Shown in pieces: positions 1 to 13,500 of a stretch of 64,000 nt of DNA. Source of the stretch: Benincasa hispida (Eukaryota; Streptophyta; Magnoliopsida; Cucurbitales; Cucurbitaceae); assembly GCF_009727055.1 (NCBI RefSeq), contig NC_052349.1:32651794-32715793 (forward strand), read 5' to 3'. The translations under genes were made by a program, and so were the position numbers. Within the stretch, counting starts at the first letter, position 1. Every line of letters begins with the position of its first letter. Under the pieces are notes generated by a model. It worked only from the letters and a program-made list of their open reading frames with translations, searched no databases and had not been told where the DNA came from.

Positions 1-247
1 CAAACTGTTTTTGAGTCCCACAACTCATTCTAAAGCTTCAAAAGTATAGTGGGGAATATCTTGAGGTGGTTCACAACAAATTTCGGAGAAGATTACAGCT
101 AAGAATCAAGGCTTCAAGGAGTTCTACAAAGATATGGCTTCAAACCCTCTTGTGTTAGATGTGCATGCTTTAGTTACTGCCAAAATTAATGAATTAGAGT
201 GCTTATTGATTCTTCTTGCTTCCGCTGCATGCTAATATACTCTTACA
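1..247 (+). repeat. 3' part of a copia-type LTR, cut by the window edge
   Basis: The last 26 bases, ending CTCTTACA, match almost base for base the reverse complement of the start of the minus-strand LTR at 59631-61392. This fixes the LTR end at 247. The bases that follow (TATAGTATTCC) are not a tRNA-Met primer binding site, so this looks like a solo LTR or a 3' LTR and not the 5' LTR of the polyprotein downstream. Its left end lies outside the window. Confidence 0.7.
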
Positions 248-1549
248 TATAGTATTCCATGTAAAATCCCACCATAGGAAGCATGTATCATACATTGAAA
301 GTATGTTATAATTTGTTATAATATATAGTATGCATGATTTAGGGTTTTATACTTTTAATATAAATAGTTATATTAAATGTTGAAATGGTTAGTGTTTGTT
401 ACAGATGAAAAACATGTCTACAATTTTATAAATTGTTATAAAAATAGTTTAGACATTTAAAATCCATAACACAGATAAGATGCATGTTCACCTAGTGTTA
501 ACAAATAACAACTTGTTTTAAATAGTTAAAATAGGTCGTTATCTTGTAAAACTTTGGTCACAAACTTACCCAGGCTAAAATCCTATCTAAGGCTGGGGTA
601 CTTAAGTTGATGATTAACAAAACACCTACTACCTAGGGATTTTAGTCGGTTCTTGAGCGTTGTTAATCCAATTTTATGAACATGCGTGAGCGATGTGGGG
701 TAATAAAATGGTTTATCACCTAAATATTATAGGTTAATACCAAATATAAACGTTATACTTGGAAAATCATCTAAACTTAGGTTGTTTTATTAGTCGGAAT
801 ATACCTAAATAAATATTTACCCAAAACAAATAGAACATTTCAATGGGAGATTAATAACATATACGATATGTTGTTCTTAGCTCTCACGTCCCTAAGAGTT
901 CACACTGTAAGATTCATGCTCGACTTCGTGTCACCCTAGGAGTAACCTCCATTCAGAAAGTGTTTGTATGAGACAATAGCAAGGTGAATAGGAGAAGTAG
1001 CTCGTAGTAAATGGGCGAAGGATCTGTGTCAATGTATCCTGCGGTCTTTTCCATTAGTTTAGACCATGAGATTCCTATGTTACACCTGCTTGTCATTTTT
1101 AAGCGACATAGGCTAGTTTTTTTATGGTGGCTATCCCTCAGAGAGTTGTATCATGGGATTCAGAATAACTCAAACTCCAGAAATGGATATGATTTCTTAG
1201 GCTATTCTCAACCTTAACTTTCCAATTCGGTAGCATCGTTGGGGACGACCTTTGAGGTCTGAAAATGGAAGGGTTACACTTACAAGAGTTATTAAGTGTT
1301 AGTAAGTTCTTGACTAAAAAAGGTAACTAGATGACTATAGAAATAAGAGGTATTCTAGAATTAGTATATAGTCAAGAAATGTCTTGCTTCAGTGAAGGAG
1401 TATTTGACTGCCCCTTGGTAGCATCCATTCTGACTCACAAAAGTGTCATTGCAAATAAATAATGAAATTTGGGTACGTTATTACTTTTGCTAAAATTTGT
1501 TTGGATTTAAAAGCAATTTACTTATTAGAATTTGTTTATATTTTTAGCA
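248..1549 (+). other. Non-coding leader-like stretch upstream of copia gag
   Basis: No credible gene is visible. The 68-codon frame at 1011-1217 has no recognisable features. From about 840 onward the sequence looks like the long untranslated leader that precedes gag in cucurbit copia elements, and it runs directly into the gag-like start at 1550. No primer binding site was found, so the join to a 5' LTR is missing. Confidence 0.4.
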
Positions 1550-4500
1550 TGTCGAATTCTTTTAAAGTACTCACTTCTGACAAGTTTAATGGTCTTAACT
1601 TTTCAACATCAAATATAAACACAATACTAACAGATGTTGATTAAAAATTTGTTTTAACAAAGGAATGTCCTCCATCTCCCAGCTCATCTGCAAATCAAAG
1701 AGTTTGGAATGCATATGACAGATGGATTAAAGTAAATGAAATGCCCCAATCCATATCTTAGCAAATATATCTGAGATACTAGATAAGAAATTCAAGAACA
1801 TGGTTTCTGCTAAAGAAATCATGGATTCGTTACAGACATTGTTTGAACAATTTGTTAGGAACGATATTCTTGAAGATGTTTATAACCATGACATCAAGGA
1901 TAAAACCTCTGTTAATGAATAAGTTCCAAATATGTTAAAAGTAATAAAAACGAATGTCATAGATGAGGAAACTAAGAAAGCAAAACAAAGTAAATATGAT
2001 TTACTTGTCATTGAGACATGTTTAGTGGAAAATGATAAATTAACCTGGATATTAGATTCAGGTGTCGCTAATTATATTTGCGCTTTTGCTTAAGAAACTA
2101 GTTTCTGGAGGCAGCTTACTAAAAGCGAAACAACCTTTAAGGTAGGGACCGTGGAAGTTGTCTCAGCTAAAGCAGTGGGAGATATGAAGTTATTTATTGA
2201 AGATAAATTCATTTTACTTGAAAATGTTTATTATATTCTTTCCATAAGGAAGAACTTAATATCTATCTCATGTTTTCTAGAACAAAAGTACAAAGTCTCT
2301 TTTGAATATAATGAAGTGTTCATTATTTCAAAAGGTATTAAAATATGTTCTGCAAAACTGGAAAATAACTTATATGTGTTAAAACCAACTGAGCTAAAAC
2401 AATTTTGAATATAAAGATGTTTAAAACAGCTGAAACGAAAAATTTCTCCTAAAGACTATCTTTGGCACTTAAGACTGGGTCACATTAATCTCAATAAGAT
2501 TGAGAGATTGGTTAAGAGTGGACTTCTAAATCAATTAGAAGACAACACTCTTCCACCATGTGAGTCCTTCTTGAGGGTAAAATGACCAAAAGATCTTTTA
2601 CAAGAAAAGGTCTTAGAGCCAAAGAACCCTTAAAGCTCGTACATCCAGATCTCTGTGGTTCAATGGATGTTAAGGCTCGAGGAAGGTATGAATATTTCAT
2701 CCATTTTATCGATGATTATTCTAGATATGACTACATTTACCTAATGCATCATAAGTCTAAATCCCTTGAAAAGTTCAAGAAATATAAGGCATTAGGTAAA
2801 AAGATTAAAACACTTCAATCAAATCGAGGCGGTGAGTATATGAACTTAAAATTCCAGGACTATTTGATAGAATACGGAATTTAGTCTCAACTCACAGCAC
2901 CTAATGCACCTCAACAGAATGAGATAGCAGAAAGGAAAAATAGAACCCTGTTAGACATGGTTTGTTCGATGATGAGTTATGCTCAGATGCCTAATTCTTT
3001 TGGGGGACATGCAGTAGAGACTGTTGTATATATTTTGAACATGGTTCCCTCAAAAACTATTTCATAAATACCTTACGAGTTATGGAGAGGACGTAAAGGT
3101 AGTGTACGTAAATTCAGGATTTGGGGATGCCCAGCACATCTGTTAGTACAAAACTCAAAGAAACTGTAACACTGATTAAAAGTATGCCTATTTATAAGAT
3201 ACCCCAAAGAGGCAAAAAGTGGCTTATTCTATGATCCTCAGGAAGATAAAGTATTAAAAAATGCAACCTTCTTAGAGGAAGATCACATAAAGAATCATCA
3301 ACCTCGCAGTAAGCTAGTATTAAATTAAATGTCCACAGAAGCTACAGACAAATCAACTAGGGTTGTTGATCAAGTTGGTCCTTCAACAAGAGTTGTTAAT
3401 GAAACTGGTACTTCACATCCTTCTCAAGAGTTAAAAGTGTCTCGATGTAGTGGGAGGTTTGTTTAACAACTTGACCATTACATGGGTTTGACAGAAACTC
3501 AAGTCGTCATACCTGATGATGGCTTAGAGGATCCATTGACTTTTAAACAGACAATGGAAGATGTGGATAGAGACCAATGGAATAAAAGCCATGGACCTCG
3601 AAATGGAGTCTATGTACTTCAATTCAGTCTGGGAACTTGTAGATCAATCGAAAGGGGTAAACCTATTGGTTGCAAATGGATCTTCAAGAGAATACAAGAC
3701 CAAGTAAGGTACATACCTACAAAGCTAGACTCGTGACAAAAGGGTTTGCCCAAGAGAGGGGGTGGACTATGAAGAAACCTTCTTTCCAGTTATCATGATC
3801 AAGTCTATTAGAATACACTTATCCAATGTTGATTTTTATGATTATGAAATATGGCAAATGGATGTCAAGATAACCTTTCTGAATGGCTATTTTGAAGAAA
3901 GTATCTATATGTCTCAACCAAAGGAGTTTATAGAGCAGGGTCAAGAGCAAAAGGTTTTCAAGTTTAAAAGATTCGTTTATGGGTTGAAATGAGCATCTCA
4001 ATCCTCACTTTTATGTTAATGATATTCTACTAATTGGAAATGAAGTAGAATTCTTAGCTAACGTTAAGAGATGGCTAGCTTCGCAAATCCAAAATTAAGG
4101 ATTTGAGATATGCACAGTATGTTCTTGGAATCCAAATAGTTCGAAATCGCAAGAACATAACACTAGCATTATCTTAGGCATCTTATATAGACAAGATGTC
4201 TATATATAAAATGTAAAATTCCAAGAGAGGTATGTTACCTTTCAGGCATAGAATTCATTTTTCTAAGGAACAATGTCCTAAGACACTTCAAGAGGTTGAG
4301 CTTATGAAACAAATTCCCTATGCATCAGTGGTTGGAAGTTTGATGTATGTGTGTGGTTGGAATAGTCAGTAGATATCAGTCCAATTCTAGACATGATCAT
4401 TGGACTGCCGTTAAGAACATCCTCAAGTATCTTTGAAAAACAAAGGACTATGTGTTCGTGTATGGTATTAAGGATTTTATCCTTACTGGATACACTAATT

Positions 4501-4939
4501 CTGATTTTCAGATCGATGTGGATTCTAGGAAATCAACTTCGGGATCAGTATTCACTCTAAAGGGAGGAGCTATAGTATGAAGGAGTTTAAAGTAAAGTTA
4601 TATTGCTGACTCCATCATGGAAGCAGAGTCGTAAGTGCATGTGAAGCAGCCAAGGAGGTAGTATGGCTTAGAAAGTTCTTGACCGATTTGAAAGTGGTTC
4701 CAAATATGCATCTACTGATCACCCTCTCTTGTGATAACAGTGGAACAGTTGAAAATTCCAGAGAATCAAGAAGCCATAAGTGCGAAAAGCACATTGGGAG
4801 CAAGTACCATCTCATCAAGGAGATAGTACATTGATGAAACGTGATCATCACGCAGATAGCCTCAGAAGACAATTTAGCTGATCACTTTACAAAAGCCCTC
4901 TCGACTAAAGTGTTTGAGGGTCACCTAGTGGGACTATGA
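1550..4939 (+). pseudogene. Decayed Ty1/copia gag-pol polyprotein
   Basis: Pieces of a copia polyprotein appear in the canonical order on one strand. They are: a gag start (MSNSFKVLTSDKFNG); a retropepsin motif WILDSGVAN near 2045; a pre-integrase finger region near 2460 (WHLRLGHINLNKIERL); an integrase core at 2580-3170 with HPDLCG, DDYSRYD and SNRGGEY; reverse transcriptase from about 3590 (GCKWIFKR, MDVKITFLNG); and RNase H from about 4610 to a stop after HLVGL at 4939. Numerous stops and frameshifts break it. About 80 residues of reverse transcriptase are missing between the YGLK block (3992) and the catalytic block near 4013, which reads YVND instead of YVDD. It cannot make active enzyme. 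The same domain order occurs on the minus strand at 54.6-58.65 kb. Confidence 0.9.
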
Positions 4940-4962
4940 CTACAAGATAGATAAATCTAGGG

Positions 4963-4974
4963 CGAGTGGGAGAA
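4963..4974 (+). promoter_or_regulatory. Polypurine tract of the copia element
   Basis: GCGAGTGGGAGA lies just after the RNase H stop and just before an LTR-like start. This is where a retrotransposon primes plus-strand DNA synthesis. The same AAGTGGGAGA core stands next to the LTR at 54499 on the other strand. Confidence 0.65.
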
Positions 4975-5082
4975 TTAATGGGTATCTGATGCCCTAATTT
5001 TTTGTATTTATTCTCTCATACTCAACATTGTATATATTTGTATATATATAAACCCATTGGAGTTTTAGTCCAAATCGGAGTT
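4975..5082 (+). repeat. Truncated 5' end of a 3' LTR
   Basis: After the polypurine tract the sequence reads TTAATGGGTATCTGATGCCC. This resembles the TGTTGGGG...GATGCCCTAAA start of the LTR whose minus-strand end is at 46927. About 100 bases later a different LTR start (TGTTGAG) takes over, so the first LTR appears cut short by the second. Confidence 0.45.
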
Positions 5083-6962
5083 TGTTGAGTTATATGTTCT
5101 AAAACTCGCAGTTTGTAAAATTAAACATATTCTATTTGCAATAAAATAGTTATTGAGGTTTATTCAATAAAATTGTAATTGAATATATGAAATGCACTTG
5201 TAAAAACTAAATCCAATAAACTAAGATCCGTGGCCATTACATGAGTACTTAGACTTATGTGTAGATATAAGAATGGATCAAGTTCGAGTAGATAGCCAAG
5301 ACTGTGTATAGTATACAGATAAGGTTTGGTACCTTATTCTGGAAACACTATCAGATATGGTCCACTTTGTATTTAGTACAAACGATGTGATCCTGAATCG
5401 TTCAAGTAGAGACATGCGAGTGGAAGCGTCCTATGTAAAGAGTTTGTACAAGGTCGGACCGAGAAATAAGTCAGTCTTATTTTATAACGTTGTTTACTGT
5501 TGAAGACTAACTATTTCAAAGCGATGACCTAGGTAACTTGACCTTAATCATGAGCTAATTATGAACTCTTGTTTATTCCGGATTATCCTTATATTTGTAT
5601 AAGTGAGAGTTGGCTCAACAGCGCCGACTCAATAAGCCTTCCATTTCAAGGGTAAAACCGAGTAGATAGTTGGGGACATAGGGTGCAAGATGGAATTTAT
5701 TCCTACCCTCTTTTACAGATAGCAGAGTGGTTGTTCCCTAAAGTACTGACTCCAAGTCTTAAACAAGGGGTCCCACCCTCTCATTGGCTCGAAAGGGACT
5801 CGGTTTGGTGATTAGATCACAAACCAATTGTTCATTAAAGGATCAATGGAACTTAAGGAGCAAATGTAATCTCGGAGGTAAAATAGATTTTGACCCAACC
5901 GTTATTACAAATAACCTGAAAAAGGCCGACTTACTGATAATGGTTATATCAAGTGGATAGAAATATATCTTTAGTGAGGGGAGTGCAAATACTGGGCTTT
6001 AGTGGAGTGACCCGGTGGTTAACGAATGTTGATTAATTCGGTTTAAAGTGTTAAACCAATTAATCTCGAATCGTTGGAGCTCATGATTTGTAAGTCCATT
6101 AGATCCCCTACTAGTTCACAAACGGACTAAACTTTAGAATTGTGTGATGAGATAATTTGAAACGTTCAAATTCGGATTAAGGGAATTATTAATTATATGT
6201 GACATAAATAAACATTTAATTATCGAATTAAATAAAATTGGAGAATATGAAATGCTTAAATATGATTTAAATATTTTGAATTGGTGGTGTAATAATTTAA
6301 TATTTGATATTAAATTATTTAATTAATTAAATTGTATAATTAAAATTATTTTTATTTAAAATTAATTAATTGAATTATTTTTATTTAAAATTAAGTTTTT
6401 GTTTTTTTTAGAAATTCAAACTTCAAAAATCATTTTTATTTAAATTTTAAGAAAATTATTTTTTAAAAATGAATTTTGAAGGGTTAGTGGATTTGTCCAG
6501 TTTTCTCCACTAACTCTTCCACTTTGATAGCACCTCATTGCTTTTTTATGGATGTCAATTTTTTATGCAATCGGATTTACATGCTGGTTTTGAATAAAAA
6601 TAGCTTTCAATCAACTGAGATTTGATGGGTTCATTGCTAAATTTTAGAAAATTGGAATGAAGAAGGGTTCATTAATTTGAGAAAAAAACTCAAAGAAGAT
6701 CTCTTCAAAATTCCCTTAATTCATTCTCATTTTGGATCCCACAATCCAATCTAAGGTCCTAGAGAATAGTAGGGAAGATCAAGTAGTGGTCTACAACTTG
6801 TTGGAGAGGAGATTCAAGCTAGAATTTGAAGGATTGAAGAGTTCAACAAAGGTATACTTCTGAAACCCTATTTCTCTTAATGAACATGCTTACTTGTTTG
6901 CTTAAACTGATGAAATTAGAGTGTTTAAGATCCTAATTGCTTCTACATGTTGAATATCAACA
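5083..6962 (+). repeat. Copia-type LTR, about 1.9 kb
   Basis: It begins TGTTGAG, followed by the block CTAAAACTCGCAGTTTG, which recurs at 51268 and, reversed, at 30633 and 33972. It ends ATATCAACA at 6962. Its middle carries the same islands as the other LTRs of this family, such as the AATAAGCC and AGTGGATAG segments and an AT-rich block near 6200-6480. No matching 5-bp duplication is seen at its ends (GAGTT left, CCATC right). It may therefore be part of a rearranged element and not a clean solo LTR. Confidence 0.75.
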
Positions 6963-6965
6963 CCA

Positions 6966-7800
6966 TCAAAAGTAACTAGGTATGAAAAGGGAATTTCTTT
7001 AGATCAATCTCATTACATAGAGAAGATTCTAAAGAAATATAATTACTTTGAATGTAAACCAGCATGTACTCTTTATGACCCTAGTGTTAAATTATTCAAG
7101 AACACTGGAGACGATATTAATCAATCTGAGTATGCGAGCATCATAGGTAGTCTCAAATATATTGTTGGTTGGACTAAGTCCGATATAGCTTATGTTGTAG
7201 GATTACTTTGTAGGTTTACAAGCAGACCTAGTATAGAGCACTGGAATGTTGAAGAAAGGGTTATGAGGTACTTGAAGAAAACACAAAGCCTAGGATTACA
7301 TTATCAGAAGTTTCCCACTATCCTGGAAAGGTTCAGCAATGCTGACTGGAACTCCCTCTCAGATGATTTAAAGGCTACTGGTGGCTATATTTTTAATATA
7401 GCGGGTGGAGTTGTCTCTTGAAAGTCCAAGAAACAGACTATTTTAGCCCAACTTATGATGGAGTCAGAAATGATAGCATTAACAATAGCTAGTGAATAAG
7501 CAGACTGGCTTAGAAGTTTGCTACCAAAGATTCCCTATGGAAAAATCGATACTAGCTATATTGATCCATTGCGATTGTACTGCAGTAATCACAAAAGTTT
7601 AGAACCGTTATTATAACGGAAAGAGATGACAAATACGTCGTAAGCACAGTACCATTACAGAGTTCCTCACTACTGGTGAAGTTAGAGTGTATCACATACA
7701 AACTGATGAAAACTTGGCAGATCCTTTGACAAAAGGACTAGCCAAAGAGAAGGTTTTCAAAACCTCATAAAGAATAGGACTCATACTTATAGAAAGATAA
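6966..7800 (+). pseudogene. 3' fragment of a second copia polyprotein (reverse transcriptase tail and RNase H)
   Basis: The reading starts abruptly inside reverse transcriptase (SKVTRYEKGISLDQSHYI) directly after the LTR end at 6962. It continues through the conserved YASIIGSL and GYIF blocks to RNase H (ESEMIAL, NLADPLTKGLAKEKVF), ending at a TAA at 7798-7800. In-frame stops occur, for example just after GGVVS near 7421, at 7498 and at 7768. Its sequence differs clearly from the copia at 1550-4939, so it belongs to a different lineage. Everything upstream in this element has been lost or displaced by the LTR. Confidence 0.9.
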
Positions 7801-8352
7801 ATCACGTGTGAGGAAAACTCAACCTATAGATTGGAGATCCAAAAAATAGGTTCAATGGGTAATAATTGATCACAAGTGATATGAAGTGAATCATGCTGAA
7901 ACAAACACAGAGTTCCAATCCTATGACCTAGAGTCTGAGCATGATATTCTAAAACGTAAGAAATGTTGAACTTAGTTCTTAATGATATCTATACTTGATG
8001 TCAAGTGGAGTACTTAGCTACAGGAATACTCTTGATAGACTCACCTATGTGAATGTGGAAGTGGGAGCTGCTTCCTATGGAATTTTAGGCAAATTCTCTA
8101 AAGTGTTCACTAAACGAGGATACACGTGCTAGGTCTTAAAGCATGGGCTTTCGAACTATACCTTAATAATATTGTGTGTGAGATATTATTAGAGATAGAG
8201 TTCAAAACCAAGAGTTACTCTAGTATTTCTAGATCATCTTTACTATGTAAAGGTTCAAGTCATAAGACATCTTTATTTAGGCACAGTATGGTACAAACTG
8301 ATATTACTCTATGGAAAAAAAATCCTTTGTTTTAAATTTTAAAGTGAGGGAT
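7801..8352 (+). other. 3' untranslated part of the second copia, ending in a polypurine tract
   Basis: No gene is supported. The short frame at 8126-8335 looks fortuitous. The stretch ends with AAAGTGAGGGAT (8341-8352), a polypurine tract directly before the LTR-like TGTTAGTG. Confidence 0.5.
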
Positions 8353-8894
8353 TGTTAGTGAAATTTTTTTTAAATGGAAATAAAAAAAGGAAAAAAGGTA
8401 TCCCACATTGGTTATTTTATCAATGGAAAGTTTCCTCATATACCCCACATTTGCTTGTGGGTTTGGGCCCTAAGGGGTACCCATATTTTAGAGGGGATAA
8501 GGAGATAAGGAAAAGTGGGTATGGTGGACATTCTCTAAGTTTGATGCCCATGTTTGAAACATTCACGTCATTTCTCAATTACAACTATTCAAATTGAGTA
8601 GAGATATGTTTGAAAAATCATGGATATGAAGCATCTCCATCGTGTTTGAATGGACAATCACGTCTTTTTCCTTTTAAAATTTTATAAAATTCCTATCTTT
8701 TATTTTCTCTTTAAGTAGTTGTAATTATTCGAGTCGAACAGTGAAAATAATTAGAAAATTTCAAAAAAAAACTAGACATTTAAAAAAAATTCGATTTTTT
8801 TAATTAACTATGTCCGCTTAGTTCCAGTTTTTCAATTTCATAGTCTTGATTATATACAATTATATAGTTTCACACACTAATATCATTTTCAACA
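8353..8894 (+). repeat. Probable 3' LTR of the second copia, about 540 bp
   Basis: It starts TGTTAGTGAAA immediately after a polypurine tract and may end TTTTCAACA at 8894. The early part contains CCCACATTGGTTATTTT, a block I associate with this copia LTR class. The 5' boundary is well supported and the 3' boundary is a guess from the CA ending. Confidence 0.5.
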
Positions 8895-10100
8895 AAGGGA
8901 TATGCCTTTTTTATGTGTGACTTTTTCTAATTTCCAAATTTTATCAAATTTTAGATTTATTTTTTACCCAAAACTTTCATTTCTAAAAAAAAAATAAATT
9001 TGAAAAAACCACAAAAAATACATATATTTATTTTGTTAACCTCATTAAAACTTTTTTCATTGAATTTTCACATCATTTTACATCAAAATTAAATTAGTGT
9101 GAGTTTTTTTTTCTTTAACCATCCAAAACTTTCATAACTTTCACATCATTTCACCTCAAAATATTCCTAAACTTTATACTATTTTATAATTATTTTTTAT
9201 TTTTTTTAAATTGATGCTATCAGATCAATATTTATACTAATATTTACAATAGACATCTAAATGTTATATTTATAAAAACTGTGATTAAAATTGATCAATT
9301 ATATTCTAATCAAACCACAATCAAGATTTCATTAACTAATTATAACAATTTCCTTCAATTTTTCTCGAATTTTTCATTGATATCAACTTAGGTTTTATGG
9401 AGTGGGGTGAGTTTAGGAAATAGTATACTCATTTCTTCCCAAAATTCTCCATTTAATTTCCACGGTGTAAATTCTCGTGGATCCATTTTCCAACAGATTC
9501 CCCTGAATTTTTCCACCAAATAGAATGAACGTTTTTTTTCAAAAAATATATGTTCAAACGGGTGATTTCTAATAAATGAAATCATAGATATCCTAATAAA
9601 AACAAGTCCACAAGTGTCCTAAGAAAACTATACTCGAAATATAATGAAAATGTTCAACCTTTAAATTTTAATAAGGTATACATTCTTCCATTTAAACATT
9701 ACAAAACATACAGAAAACAAATCATCTCGGTGTAATCGGGGATTCTCAACTCCCATGGGATAAATTTCCAAACACATCGTATGGGAAAGAGTTCGCTACA
9801 ATAATTATGTTTAAACTCTTATATCTATTTTGAAGGCTTTAACAACAAAATTGAAAGCTTAGATCTTAAACATCTTACAGTTCGAACCAAAGAACCAAAT
9901 ATATAGTCTTAACAATTCAGACTACTTGTAATTAACCAAATAACACTACCCCACACCACTGAGTGGACCCAACTGGGAAAAGAACATCTAATTATGTAGA
10001 TCAACTCAACCATAAAAGCAGTTTAAACAAGTCCAAGTGCATGGAGAGAGAAAGAGCTAGGCAGTGGGCAAGCATTCCATTAGTAAATCAGGGATTTCAT
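8895..10100. other. AT-rich spacer
   Basis: Long T and A runs and no coding-like frame. No gene, RNA or element end could be recognised. Confidence 0.6.
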
Positions 10101-10564
10101 TGGAAATCACAATAAGTTATTTCTCACCATGATGCATTACAGGTACTGAATGTCTGTTCCAAACAGCACACAGAAGGTGTTCACACTGTGGGGAGCGGAA
10201 CATTTTTTTTTTTTGTTGGATGAAACTAAAAAAAATGGTGCTTACAACTGGTGTAAATTATAATTGATTAGACATACAGTACATACAGATACCACCTCCG
10301 GTAGGCCACACAACCCATGTAGAACAAACAATACTACGGCAATGACCACCAGGTGCATTCAATTCATATGAAGATGTTAACTCCAGAAAAGGCAGGAAAC
10401 AGCGGCAAAGAATTAAAAGGGCAGAGAGGAGAGAAAGAGACAGACAGGAACGGTACCGAAACTGGAAGAGATCAGCAGCGTCTTGCACAAAGGGATGATC
10501 ATTTACGTTCACCAATTCGGCAAAAATCATCCAGGCACAACACATTTGAAGCCAAACCAGACAC
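10101..10564 (-). other. Region just downstream of the bZIP gene, probable 3' UTR
   Basis: This lies directly 3' of the TAG at 10567-10565 on the minus strand. It probably holds the 3' UTR. No polyadenylation site could be placed. Open frames on both strands here show no protein-like features. Confidence 0.4.
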
Positions 10565-13500
10565 CTAACTGCGCACTGGACCTGTTACCGGGTCACGACT
10601 TGAACCAGAATCCTTCTGCTTCAAAGAAAGGTTAGCAAATTGATTATCGAGGTCTTTGCTCGGCGTACGCCGATGACTAGAAGAAGGTCGTAGTTGTTGT
10701 GGTTGTTGCTGCTGATGATGTTGCTGCTGATGCACATTTCTTAACCTTCCAATCTCCCTCTCCAGTACTTCCTGCTCCACTGGATATAGTTTCATCCCTT
10801 AGCTTTCTTGTAGAAATAAAATGGGGAATATCGTACTACTCAAGAGTATGGCAGGTAAGAATTCTATCAAAACATGGAATTGTCTACAAAGTAGCAACTC
10901 CTCTCTCTAATGTTAATACTTGTGCATATATATTTTACCCAACTAGGTTAGCATTACCTTAGCACCCTCACCAAACAGCACAATCACAAAAAAAATAAAT
11001 AAATAAATAAATAAAGGTTTCACAAAATATATGCACAATAAAGTTCAGAACACTCAACAAAACCTAAAAAGGTCGGTACAAAATCAACTGCAAAATAAAA
11101 GTTAAGATGCCACCACAAAGAAGGGAAAATAATACTAGAGTCGTCAACACGGTGGTCTTCTCAATATGAGAAACCACACACCCCATTTAAGAAAACAAAC
11201 ATAAGCACTTATTCCAAGCTAAAATGTCAACGTCAAAGTGATGAGATCATGAGTGGAGGGTACGTCACTGTATGGAGAATCCCTTCCCAACAGTAATTAG
11301 CATCAACAAAAGTTTCGGGCTAGAGTGACCAAATGAATAGAAGCTGCCACGTTGTCCTAAAAAGTACAAAACTAAAGGGATAGCAAAATAACCTTTAACA
11401 AAACTTCTGTTAAGTACTCAGACAGATGAATCCACCGCAGTAATGACCAGCCACAGTTTAACGCAACCAAAATAAACAGCCGAACCTAAACTACAGAAAT
11501 AATGTTATCAAATGGGCTCAGAGAGACTCTTAGTGTCTGAAGTTACCAGTATCTGCCATGAGAAGGGTGGTTGTCTGATCTGTAACCATCAAAATTCAAA
11601 GCTTCTAGCCATTGTTAGCATGAAGCTTTGGGACGAGCTCCGTGTATCAAAACTTGGCAATGGTTTATGTGCAAACTTTTGGCATCATACCCAAGCCCCA
11701 GTATCCTCCTTTTAAGATCAGGTTTCCTACATTTTTTGCTATCATGGCACGGGGAGCTATTGGGAGTGGTGTGATCCAAAAATGTACTAATTTTCCAGTA
11801 CGAACAGGTAAAACTAATTTACTCACTATTTCCTAATTTTGAAAGGAGGGGGAGAAAAAAAAGGGGGAGCTCACTGTCCAGAATCAATGACTTCTTCTAC
11901 CAGCATGATTTCATACTTAATGCGAGCAACTCTAATAACAATTCATTTGGCATACTATTAGTATTATTTTTTGACATGTGGTCATTAAATCGACTAGTGA
12001 TTTTTTTAGTTATCTTCATCAAAATATACATATATATATATTAGACAACATTATTTTTTCGATATCTAAATTAATTTTTGGATCATAGTATTCAACCTCA
12101 ATATTAGACATTGGATGTGGATATCCACTCAATTGTTTTTCTAAATTCATTTAAAAAGCAAGTAGAAAATGAGTTCTGAATTTTGTAAATAGGGCAAATC
12201 AAATAATATGATCGGCATTGAAGTGGTGTGAGGTCCAAAAATGAACTTCAGAAACATTAAAAATAAAGTTGCACACTAAATAAAAGATAAATATAATGTT
12301 GATGAAGACTATTAAGAAATCACTAGTTAATCTAGTAAACAAATATTAATCAATAATATCAATGAAGATAATGGATTGTAATGGAGTTACACGCAACAAA
12401 TCAGGGCGGTTCTGAATTCACATGCAAATATATCAAGTTTGGATCACAAGAGCTTCAACCTTTTTTAAATTAGTTAATTACTTGTTTGTGCACACAATTC
12501 AAAAACTTTCCAAAAAACGTATAATTTCAGAAAACCTAATAATGTGTATATATATATATATATATATGAAAGATAAAAGATATGTTTAAACATATTTTAA
12601 ATGGGTCTCTGTACTTTTGTTGTAGTACCATTTTAGCCCTTACACCATCATATGTTTCAATTTGCACTATATACTTGAGAACAAAATTTTCTAATGGTCC
12701 TTTCATATCCATCTCTTAGTGACGTAAAGATCCACATAGCACCGTATTAGCTCACTAATGGTGTTGCATCATTCATCAAGTACAAGAACTAAAATGAAAT
12801 AATGTAATATACAAGGATAAAATAGGGACCAATGTCTAATTTAACATTATTAATTATTATTTTTTATAAAGAAAGCCCATAGGAGGGTTTTTTGTTTTGG
12901 TTATTTGGGGTTTGGGTTGATTTCTTATCTATTTCTCGTCAAATGAAATTCCTTAGTCGGTTTCCTCATTAAAAGAGAGCGGCTACATTAATCATTTTCC
13001 AGGAAAGAATACCCTCCCTTAATCTATTTCTAGCCCATCAATAATTCTGTCAGTTCTACGTAATAATACCATGAAGTCCTTTTGCAGATAAATACCATAG
13101 TTGATGATTCAAGTAAAATTTACCCAAAAATGTCTAAATTAAAATATCTACCTATATTTCAAATCAATCTTACCAACTTACCTATCTACCAACGTATCTA
13201 TCAATATACAGAGAACGCGAGATATCTCGAAAATAAGGGCTTACAGTATTTAATTAGCTGCTCTTGAGCTAAATTCTCTAACCGCTGCTTGAGGGCTTTG
13301 TTTTCCATGCTAAGAATAAGATTTTGCTGGTTGAGAAATTCGAGCTCAGCTGAGACTTCAGAGCCCTCTGCCTATGGAATAATAAATATTGAGGTGATAT
13401 TTGAGCTTTTACATCAACTGTATGAACCTACTAATTCATAATTTCAGCATACAATACTGACCTGCAAAGCTTGTACTTTCCTTTCAAGCTCAGCTATATA

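Noticed and set aside
5083..6962. Calling this a solo LTR
   Set aside because: Flanking 5-mers GAGTT and CCATC do not match, and different elements abut each side; rearrangement is likelier.
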